Source: Fereydounia khargensis (Eukaryota; Basidiomycota; Ustilaginomycetes; Urocystidales; Fereydouniaceae). From it: 64,000 nt of DNA. The notes under the pieces are model-generated. The model ran no database searches and was not told the origin of the DNA. It was given only the letters and a program-made list of their open reading frames with translations. The position numbers and the translations under genes are program-made. The stretch covers positions 186,001 to 250,000 of the forward strand of contig JAOCZO010000002.1 in NCBI GenBank assembly GCA_026413255.1, written 5' to 3'. Position 1 is the stretch's first letter. Each line of letters opens with the position of its first letter. Below, in pieces: positions 1 to 9,500 of this stretch.

Positions 1-842
1 ATCCGCGCCAAACGCTCTCGGAGGCGTTCAAAGTCTTTGACGTGATCCATCGCAGCATCACGACCCTTTCGCACGTGGAGCGACTCGCCCGCGAAGTCGC
101 AGAAGACATGGAGCGAGACGGCGTGATTTACGCAGAGATACGGACTACGCCGCGCGGTGATGCTGAGCAGTACGTCCACGCCGTCCTTGCAGGTCTTGCG
201 GCGCCACGGCGCATACATGTCCGCCTGTTACTGTCTATTGACCGCAAGGCGGACCCAGCACGTGCTATGGAGACGGTCAAACTGGCCTCTAGGTTCCGTG
301 AGCACGGTGTCGTTGGTATCGATCTGAGCGGCGATCCGACCAAGGGCAGGTGGCAAGACTGGGCACCGGCGCTTGAGGCTGCTCGCGCGGCTGGACTCAA
401 GGTCACGCTGCATGCTGGCGAGGTAAACGATACGCACGACGAGATGGCACACATGATCGGCTTCCACCCGGACCGATTTGGACACGTATGCTTCCTCTCC
501 GCCGACAATGCCGACCGTCTACGTGCTTCCCGTATCCCGCTGGAACTGTGTCTCACGAGCAACGTGTGCACCCGCTCCGTGCCAGGCTACGCGGACCACC
601 ACTTCACACTGCACTACGGCGAGCACCCCATCGTCCTGTGCACTGATGATACGGGCGTCTTCGGATCCTCCCTCTCGAACGAATACGCTATCGCCATGCA
701 GACCTTTGCACTCGACCAACGCGCCACTCTCGCCCTGGCCCGCAACGCACTCCACGCCACCTTCCTAGGCCCAGAGGACGATCACATCCGTAAAGACATA
801 GAAGCCCGCTTCGACACATTCGAGCGCGAGTGGTTCCCGTAG
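1..842 (+). CDS. Adenosine deaminase-like protein (ADAL / N6-methyl-AMP deaminase type), 5' end outside window
   Basis: The reading frame is already open at base 3 and gives 279 residues before TAG at 840-842. Family motifs in order are LSEAFKVFDVIH, YAEIRTTPR, GIDLSGDP, LHAGE (Glu is the proton donor in the family), RFGHVCFL, LCLTSNV and CTDDTGVFGSSLSNEY (the Asp pair binds zinc and substrate). These fit the metallo-dependent adenosine/AMP deaminase superfamily, and the YAEIRTTP and DDTGVF forms fit the ADAL branch, whose known members deaminate N6-methyl-AMP in the cytosol. The N-terminal HxH metal-binding motif must lie upstream of the window; about 75-80 residues are missing compared with a usual length near 355. 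The codon at 42 is GTG inside the frame, not a start. The gene converges on CCT7 with 180 bases between the stops. Confidence 0.85.
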   Translation, partial: PRQTLSEAFKVFDVIHRSITTLSHVERLAREVAEDMERDGVIYAEIRTTPRGDAEQYVHAVLAGLAAPRRIHVRLLLSIDRKADPARAMETVKLASRFREHGVVGIDLSGDPTKGRWQDWAPALEAARAAGLKVTLHAGEVNDTHDEMAHMIGFHPDRFGHVCFLSADNADRLRASRIPLELCLTSNVCTRSVPGYADHHFTLHYGEHPIVLCTDDTGVFGSSLSNEYAIAMQTFALDQRATLALARNALHATFLGPEDDHIRKDIEARFDTFEREWFP

Positions 843-1022
843 AATGCAAAAGGTGCAAGTCACAGCTTTCAGTGTTTTATCCTATCGCATTTTGAGAAGA
901 GTGTCGCTGATGGTTGTTCCCCAGACAAAAGAGAATAGCAGTGAGTGTTAGTGTACATGTGGAAGGAATAGGAGGGAGCGGGGGAGGGAGGGTGAGGAGT
1001 TTGGTGTAGTTTGGACGTGCAA

Positions 1023-2717
1023 TCATCGACGCGGGATGCCGCCACGCCCACGGCCACGGAGAGCACGTTGAGCTGTGCCCGGGGGAGCTCTGGGACCAGG
1101 TTGCATCTGTTCAGAAGCCTGGTTTCGGATCGTCTCGTCCACGCTGAGGATGAGGCAGGCGGCCTCAGCAGCACTGCTGAGCGCGTTGACACGCACGATA
1201 GAGGGCTCCCAGACAAACTTTTCCATGAGGTCAGCCGTGTCCTCGGCGTCAATGTCAATGCCCTCCCAGCACGAGCCCTGGGCGTGCTTCATACGCAGCC
1301 GGTTGAGCAGGTCAGTCGCATCAAAGCCTGCATTGTCCGCCAGCTGGCGCGGGATGATCTCGAGCGCTTTGGCGAACGCGGCGATGATCAGCTGCTGCTT
1401 GCCGTGTACGGTACGCGAGTGCTCGCGCAGGTACTTGGAGAGCTCCATCTCAGTCGCACCACCGCCGGCGACGACCTGGTTGTTCTTGATGGACCGCTTA
1501 ACAATCATGATGGCATCGTGCAGACTCCTCTCAACCTCGGCAATGAACTGCTCAGCTCCGCCACGCAGGATCATGGTGCTTGTCTTGGCCTGAGGGCAGT
1601 CCTCAAAGATGTTGAATCGCTCACCACCAATCTGGCGCTCCTCAAACTTGCCACAGCGGCCAAGGTGCTTCTCAGGGTCGAGGTCAGAGCAGGTAGACTG
1701 AACCGCACCACCAACAGCCTGAACGACACGCTTCATGTCGTCAGCGGGAACGCGGCCGGCACAGAAGATGTCGCGGTCGGCAAAGTATTGGGTGGCCAAG
1801 TCACCGATGGGGAGCTTGGAGAGGACAACCTTGGCGCCCGTCTTGACGATAGCTTCAAGCTTGTTGTAGATGATCTGCCACTCGGCGTCGACGACAGCCT
1901 GGTATTCGGACACCTCGTTGATGCGGACCTCAGCGTTGTCCTTCTCGGCCTTGAGCTCAAGCTCGACGTTGAGGCAAAGGATGAGAGGATTCTCGAATGA
2001 CTTGGGCTGTTGCTCGAAACCGGCGTAGGCAAACGTCTTCTTGAATGCAACACCCTTGATAAGGAGCGAGTCCTGCATACCACCACCGGGGACCTTCTTG
2101 ATTCCGATGAGGTTCTCGTCAAGGTCGTCCTGGTCCAGAGAGAGGACGGCATCGACTACCATCTTGGAGAAGAATGGCTTCTGGGAGTGGATCAGCTTGG
2201 AGGACATGGAGGTACCGGCGCACTTGAGGAGGAGATCATGGAAGGCAGCCTTGTCGGACTTGTCAATGTTGACGGCCATGTCGTGAATTTTCTGGATAGC
2301 AAGCTGTACGGCCTTGCGGTAACCCTTGATGATGACGTGGGGAGCGACGCCCTCCTCGATAAACTGCTTTGCCTCCTTGAGCATCTCGCCGGCAAGGAGT
2401 ACGACACTGGTGGTGCCATCACCGACCTCGGCGTCCTGGGCACGGGCAATGTCAACAAGCGTCTTGGCGGCTGGGTGAACAATCTCAAGAAGCTTGAGGA
2501 TGGTAGCACCGTCGTTGGAGATGGTGGCCTTGCCGCGCGCATCAACGATAAGCTTGTCCATGCCGCGAGGACCGAGGGTGGAGGCAACGCAGGAGACGAT
2601 GGACGAGCAGGCACCAATGTTGGAGAGCAGCTGTCCGGTACCCTGTGACACATCCGTATCCTCCTTGAGAAGGATGATAGGAGCGTTGGGCATCATGTTG
2701 CCCAGTCGGCCTGCCAT
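1023..2717 (-). CDS. CCT7: T-complex protein 1 subunit eta (CCT7)
   Basis: This is one uninterrupted frame of 564 residues. It is one of eight paralogous subunits of the cytosolic CCT/TRiC chaperonin, which folds actin, tubulin and WD40 proteins using ATP. Group II chaperonin signatures are LGPRGMDK (about 48-55), [10 protein letters not shown] (68-77), [12 protein letters not shown] and GDGTTS (99-104, nucleotide binding), plus the equatorial VAGGGATE near 415. The N-terminus [16 protein letters not shown] and the GYRKAVQLA segment match the eta subunit better than other subunits. The tail is Gly/Arg-rich ([10 protein letters not shown]). The start at 2717 adds eight residues before an alternative MMPNAP start at about 2693; either is possible. 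The next gene upstream is FAB1 in the same orientation. Confidence 0.95.
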   Translation of the reverse strand: MAGRLGNMMPNAPIILLKEDTDVSQGTGQLLSNIGACSSIVSCVASTLGPRGMDKLIVDARGKATISNDGATILKLLEIVHPAAKTLVDIARAQDAEVGDGTTSVVLLAGEMLKEAKQFIEEGVAPHVIIKGYRKAVQLAIQKIHDMAVNIDKSDKAAFHDLLLKCAGTSMSSKLIHSQKPFFSKMVVDAVLSLDQDDLDENLIGIKKVPGGGMQDSLLIKGVAFKKTFAYAGFEQQPKSFENPLILCLNVELELKAEKDNAEVRINEVSEYQAVVDAEWQIIYNKLEAIVKTGAKVVLSKLPIGDLATQYFADRDIFCAGRVPADDMKRVVQAVGGAVQSTCSDLDPEKHLGRCGKFEERQIGGERFNIFEDCPQAKTSTMILRGGAEQFIAEVERSLHDAIMIVKRSIKNNQVVAGGGATEMELSKYLREHSRTVHGKQQLIIAAFAKALEIIPRQLADNAGFDATDLLNRLRMKHAQGSCWEGIDIDAEDTADLMEKFVWEPSIVRVNALSSAAEAACLILSVDETIRNQASEQMQPGPRAPPGTAQRALRGRGRGGIPRR

Positions 2718-3516
2718 GATGGAAAGAGCCGAGGTGTATGTGCGTGCAAGTGCCTGTTGGGTGCGGGTAGGAAGACTGTCGGCTTATCTCACGTAGCTTT
2801 GCTGGTGATCAGGGTCGTGCTGAAAAGGTTGCCGAGTTGGAAAGGGAGGCTTCAAGCTTCCACTGGCTGCGAGGTAGATAGAGGCTTGTCGGCAACGAGA
2901 CGAGGGGGTGATGGAAGAAGTCTGATGTGACGAGAAGCTGCTGCGCTCCGAGTGTTGGTCTCTCTCTGAAGCTCAGTTGTCGCGCCGTGGCTGAGGCTCA
3001 GGCTCGTTGACCTTCGCTGGCCCTCCGTGGGCTAGGGTTAGGTGCTCTTTGGTTGGCCTGCGCTTCTTCTCAGCACAGTTGCAGTCACGCCGCCCTTTTT
3101 TCTTTCTTCTTCGCAGGGCAACCACGCTTGGGCGGGCGAGAGCGCAGGCCGAGTAGAGTGGACAGACGCGCTGCTCTGCTGCGCTTTTCTTCTTTTTCCA
3201 CTTTCGATCAGCTTCCCTCAGGGAGAGAGCGTGTGCGTGGACCGAGCGCGCAACCAACAGCAACCACAACGCGCACGTCTCTGTCTTCATCACTTTGTCT
3301 GGCTCCAAAGCCGTTCTCGCGCGAGTACTTAGCCCCCATCTCCCACCCATCTGAGGGCATCAGACAGCATCAGCATCACCAAGGAGACATCTCAAAGACT
3401 GGATGTGTCAATTGGGTAGATTAGAATGCCTAGATATACAATTCGTGATAGTGTCATCGATGTCGTGTCATAAAGAACTGTAGATTGTGAAATGCCATCA
3501 TCTCCGTCGTCGACGC
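2718..3516. other. Intergenic: CCT7 upstream region and FAB1 3' flank
   Basis: These 799 bases contain no supported gene. The part next to CCT7 must hold its promoter and leader. There is a pyrimidine run near 3095-3115 and a short telomere-like GCTAGGGTTAGGT at 3031-3043, which I regard as chance. Confidence 0.6.
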
Positions 3517-6500
3517 TCATTGCGTCCAGTCTCCTCCAACCCAACAGTCTGGCGCCAGCAAAAAGCTCTTGTCCAGGAAAGACAGGAACCGGATGCGATA
3601 CTGCTTGGGCGTGATGATCGTCGGCTCGCCCTTACCCGCGCCACCGAGTAGTGCCGTCTCCTTCACAAAGCTTTCCACTCGCTTGTCCCACGTGAATGTG
3701 CGCACAAAGTCAATGATCCCCACCACCAGCTCCTGCTTCTGCTTGTCCAGACCGACGATCAGCGAGTAGTCCATCACGTTCATGTCGGCCAGGAACAGGC
3801 TGTCGTTGTAGAGCGCCGAACGGAGTAGACGTTTCGAATGCTCCCGCACAAATAGCGGGGACTGGTGCGCCAGCTCTACAAGGTTCTCATCCAGCAGAAC
3901 CTCGTTCGCCCGTCCTGTTTCCTGAATATGTCGGTTCCGCATGCTGCCCTTCAAGTCATAGATCTTGGTGATCTCTCGTCCGTAGAACAAGTTCTCCATC
4001 ACCAAGCAGTCCATCTTGAGCGACTTGCCTGTTTGCGGATTGCGGAATCCAATTCGGAAGCATCCAAAGATCTTGGCCAGCGTCGACCGTCGCTCCTGCG
4101 AAAAGCATTGCGACATGTAGTTGAAGTACTGTGGCGCAAATTTGGAGAACGTGTCCATCTCGAAGCGAGACAGCTGCTTGACAACGAAGCGGTCGTCCCG
4201 GGTCTTCAGGAATGCCGAACCCGACTTGCCTCCGGATGAGTCCCACTTGACGCATCGCGATAGCGACTCGATGAACGATTCTTCGCACGCGCAAGTTCGG
4301 CGGAGCGCGTCAAACTGCTCTGCAAACAGAATCTTGCACCACAGCTTGGTTGAGCCAGACTCAAACTCGCATCGGAAGTGGCGGCCCTCCCGCTTGAGCA
4401 CTGTCTCGAGCTCGCCGCCCTCAACGTCAATCATGCCCCAGGCGTCAGAGTCTGTCCCGGACTCGGTCCCTGGCATGAACGCTTCTTCTTGCTCTCGGAT
4501 GCGTGTTCCCTCGTTCTGCATCGTCCGCAGCTGATCGTTGTACTTTGATGAGCTCAGAGTGAAGGCTACGATAGAGCTTGGCTCGTCCTCACGAAAGATG
4601 ATCGCCGAGTCGCCGAAAACGTGCTCCGAATTCAGCATGGGATACTCGAGCGGTACCATTTCGCCTGTTCGGAATGCCCAAAGTCCGGAGAGTGTCTTCA
4701 GGAAGCTTCGCTCCACTCCGGTGGTTGAGTCGGTGTCAGCAAAAATACTGTTGCGAAGATACGAAGGAAGTGTGCTGGAAAAGTTGGATCCCGTCACAGA
4801 TGATGCCGCCACCGACTGGGCATCCGACTCCAATTCACTGCCAGCAGTGCCAGCTTTGCGCAAGACGACTCCACTTTCAGCAGAGCCACGATCGTCTTTG
4901 CCGCCATCAGTCGCGCCCTCGTATCCCACAGCGGGGCGCCCTTTGATTGTAGAGTTCGACTGGCCTCCATCCTGATCAGCTTCAATCCCTTTCCTTGCGG
5001 TTCGGGCCTTGATCGTATCGTCGTTGGCCTCTCTGTTGCCATGACCTGGAACGACAGCGCCTTTACGGTTTCGTGATGGCGAAGGTGATGTTGACCTTCT
5101 ACGACGAGGGAGGTCACCTTCATCATTTTCGTCGCCATCCGAATCATCGCCTTCATCCTCATTATCGGCTGCTGATGCCCCATCATCTTCACTGCTGATT
5201 GAGTCGCAGTCACTCTCATCGTCTCTAACAGCCTCTTTGATGCTGTGGAAGACCTCAACCTTTGCCCGAGTCATAGCAACGGGTCTAGCCCGTTTGGCCC
5301 TCTGCGCCACCAGCATCCTATGCTGTCTCTCGCGTTCTCGCTCAGCCTCACGACTGATCCGGTCAAAGTGCTTCGCGATTGTCGAGACGCGGCTGCGGGT
5401 CCCGGGCCCATTCTCTGCTCGTCGAGCAATGGGCACCCGGCTGCTGATGGAGCCTTGACCGAGCGAAGCCGGATTACCGCGCAACGACTGGCGGGGAAAG
5501 GTCCCTGAAATGCCATCTTTTGTACCAGCACCGACACGGCTGCCTGGGCCCGACGGTCGATCCGAGTCAGAACCACGGTTCCGGCCCAGACCAGCGCCAG
5601 AGCGACCAATGACGGGCCGTGGTCCAGCTTTCAGACCCTCTCCTTTGGGTGGCTTGTAACTGCTCGGTGGGGCTGATGGAGTAGAAGGTCCGATAGTTCC
5701 ACCTTTTCGGCTGCTGGTGATCGAGCTGGTGCTGTCGCCGCGCTTGATTCGCGGTACTCTGCTCTGTCCTGGCGTCTGCGAGCCTCTACGTGTCGGGGAA
5801 GAGGCACGGCTGTTGCCATTGCTCAGGCTTTCAGCTCTAGGCTCAGCTGCAGAGGGAGAAGCGATGTCCGCCTTCCCATGTGCACCCGAACGAGATGCTC
5901 GGCTAGGGTTGGATATGGCCTCTTCTGTCTTGCCTCGCCTGAGACTGGGCCGCCGCAATTCACTGGCTTGCCGGCCAAACGGCGAGTCATTCGTGCTGGC
6001 ATGCACTGGAATGGGCCGCCGCGGGCTATCGAAGCGTTTCACCAGTGAAGATACCGTACCGACAATCTCACTCTCCGTGCAAGAGCTCTCGTCCGCCCTT
6101 GAGAAGGGTGGCGAAATGAAACGGTTACGGTTGCGATTGAGCGTGTAGGTCGGTGACGAAGGAGCTGTGACAGAAACACCGTCAGAATGTACAAGCGTGC
6201 AGGACCGCGTCTCGACTGGTGACAGGTAGGTTGTGTCGGTATCGTCGTCATGATTGCCATCCCTGAACTTGGACGCTCCTAGCTCGATCGGCGTGACGGC
6301 TTTGGCTGACGAAGCCTCATCGGCCTGGCGCAAATCCGTGGATTTAGATGCTGTCTCTCTCTTTGGAGCCTCTTGCTCGGAAGGCTGTTGCGACGTCTGC
6401 TTCTCTTCCTGAGCGCTTTGCCTTCCTGTGACAGCTCCTGGTTGGAGCTGATCCGGAAGGAATACATCGGGCCCAACTGCGCCAACGGCGGCAGCCTCAG

Positions 6501-9500
6501 CAGCAACGATTCCGAGGACAGACGGAGATGATGCAGACGGGCCCCCGGTATCGCTCTTCTCTCCAGCGGAAGGAGCTTGAGAGTTGGGCTCATCCAATTC
6601 GGTAGCTGTGGGCAACGTGCTCCCATAGCCGTCTGCCTTGGTCTCGGTAGGCTCCTTTTCGGCAAATAGACGCTTTAGATGAGTGGTGGTAATGCGGCGA
6701 ACGTCCTTCTCAGAGGGCAGGAAGTTCTTCTCGAACTCGATAAAGTCAACATCCCACTTGACGACCTTTTCTTGTAGGGCTCTTCGCACATTGTTGAGGC
6801 ACAGCACGTTGGTTGGTGCTGTACTACGGTAGGTTCGAGCAATCATAGACTCAATCTCGCGTCGATCCGCTTCGCATCGCTTGATCATGTCGCTGAGGAG
6901 GTTGCGGTTACGCTCTTTATTGGATCCAGCTGCTTCTGAGCATGCCTCGTTGCCTAGCATCTTGATTCGGGCGAGTACACTCTCCCAGTAGGCGAGATTC
7001 TTGCGTGAAAACGTGACTGACTCCTCGTTCTTGAGGTGGCTCTGCCGCTCAGGGCTGATGAACAGCTTGGTGCTTGGGACTGAGACCTCGTACATATCCA
7101 CCTCTTCAGAGTGAAATCGGACTGCCAGATTCTGGTAGGCAAAGTAGCGTACCTGGTCGCGATAGAAGTCGTGATCGCAGAGCTGCGTCTTGCAGCTGCT
7201 ATGTCGGTAGAAATACATCTCAAGGTACTTGGCAAAGCTGAAGCTCCAGCTTTCCTGTGTCACGATTGCGACGGGCGTCGCATTCTCGCACACTTTGCAG
7301 TAGCTCCAGCTCAAGAGCCGGTTCTCCTCGCCGGGAATAGGGCAGACGAATCGCTCGAGGACAACCTGGATCCGGATCTGATTGTGCACGTAAGTGTGAT
7401 AGTGCAAGACATTTGCCCGCCCGCAGCCTTTAATGGAGCACATTCCGGTGCTGTTTCGTGCCATTTTCTCCAGGTGACCTCCAAGGGTCTCGTCGCCGTT
7501 GCCGTTAAAGTTGATACTGACCAGATTGGGCCCCTCGCATGGCTTCTGAGTGACGGCGCAGAACTTGCTGATAAGCATGCAAATTTGCTGATGATGGAAG
7601 GGTGAGATGTCTTCAGGACGGACGTCCAGATATCTTCGCCAGCTTCGCAGCATCGCTATGTGCCGCTCCTTGGCAAGGCCAAACTCGGCCTCCTTAGCAA
7701 CGTCCGTGGGAGAGCGCAGAAGTTTAAGAAGATCCGAATTGATTAGTCCGCCAGCAGCGCCTGACCCTGGTGGGAAGGGAACCATGGTGCCGTAGCAGGA
7801 AGTGTTCGTACCAAACAGGGACACGGGCGATGTGATCCGGCTGGGCAACTCGGACACTGTTCCAGGAGAAAAGAAGCTGGGCTTGGGCGTCGCAATCGGA
7901 GTAATTCCAGTAGCCGGGGTCATTGGCGCAAGGGCGATATGAAGGTCGTCGGTGTCTGCCTGGCCAGCAGAAGCCGCAAGCGGCACCGTTGTGCTGCGAG
8001 TCTGATCTTTCGTTACAGGATCAAACTTTGTCAGCGAGAGTGGATCCATCTTGATCGCTTTAGGCGTCTCTGCATCGTCTTCCTCCTGCGACTGCACTTC
8101 CTCCATCTCTTTCTCCCCGTCCTGGTCCTCTACAGCATCCTCGGCCAAAACCTCGAGGCTCCTGACAATTTGAGAGTCGCCGGGCGCATCTGCAGAAGGT
8201 GATCGAACTGCTACTGGCGCCACAACGTCGGAGTTTTCGGTAGCTATCGGCTGACCTTCAGGGGTGGATGTGGCCGGAAGACTCTCCTTGTCCCTCTGCC
8301 TGCGTCCTTCGTCTTCGAGGATGCGCTGCAACTCTTCAGCCTCCCTTTGCCTCTTGAGCTCAATTAGACGATCATTGTCCATCTTGAGCCGAACGACTGG
8401 ATAGGGTGGTGACAGCCGGATGCAAGCAGAAGAGCTGACCACGGTATTTTGGTAGAGCTGGAGGGCGCGGTCAATCCGGCGCATTGCAATCTGGATGAAG
8501 GCATCGTCATCGCCGGCCTTGGCTCGTGAGGAGAGCTCTCCATCCACATCACTCGTGATCCCGAGGCCATGATCGGCTGAAGTCACCATCGAGGGCTGCA
8601 AGCACTTTGAATCCCGGAACGGACTGTAGATTGTATCCATGGCGGCGCCCTCGTCCCTCATGACGTGTTCTTCAAGCCGGAGGTTGTAGGCGACAAAGAT
8701 CATCAGCTCGACGATTCGTTTGATCTGACTCAATCGAGGGCCATCGGCGCCTCTCAGGATGATCGTACATCCAAGGTCCTTTGGAGTGCCTTCAAAACGC
8801 ATAAATGTCTTGCGCTTTTCTGGGAAGCAAGCGTGCTCGTAGGTATCGACGCTGAAACTGTGGCACCTTCCCAGCTTTGGGTCCAGCGCGAGACGGTCGA
8901 TCGAGGTGATGATGTCTGCCTGCGTACAGCGGCTGATTGACTCGACTGCGTGGGGCTTCATGCTCCAGACGACAATCACACCAGCCTTCTCAAGCAACTC
9001 CAAGGCCAGGTTTGACACGCTCCGCTCAACTACGACAATCTGAGGTCGAAGTGCCACGATGCGTGCCACGAGAATCCGGATGAATTCACGCTCCTGAGCC
9101 ATCAGCGGTTCAAGGGACATGAACTGGTTGGAACCGCGATGGTAGTCGAGGGGAAAGCGCACAACCATGATACGAGCGTTGGTCAACGGAAGCTTTCGAG
9201 CCATGCTCTTGGTAGCGACGTTCTTGCTGCAGACAAATCCATCGATATATTCGCACTCGGTGGGTTTACCGCCAGGGATACGCTTGATCTTGATGAACTG
9301 ACGTACATCCATGCGCTCCGACTCGCGTGGATTTGGTTTGACCTTGGACACTGCAGTAAGCACCATTGGAAGCAGGACGTCCAGCCACACCTTGACCCGA
9401 GCAAGTCCGTGCTTTGACAGCATCTGCTCTAGCATCGTTTTCAAATGCTCCAGCGCCATATGGTTGACCGATGACTCAAGGAGGTCTGGTGTGATGTCGA

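Noticed and set aside
1011-2000. A 329-codon open frame on the plus strand opposite CCT7
   Set aside because: It is the mirror of the CCT7 coding strand and arises from third-position GC bias; the CCT7 motifs are unambiguous on the minus strand.
3031-3043. GCTAGGGTTAGGT, whose complement resembles a telomerase RNA template; a similar motif lies at 45446-45465
   Set aside because: Only about one and a half telomere units, no visible pseudoknot or supporting structure. In Ustilago maydis, telomerase RNA is reported to derive from the EMI1 mRNA, and no such gene is here.
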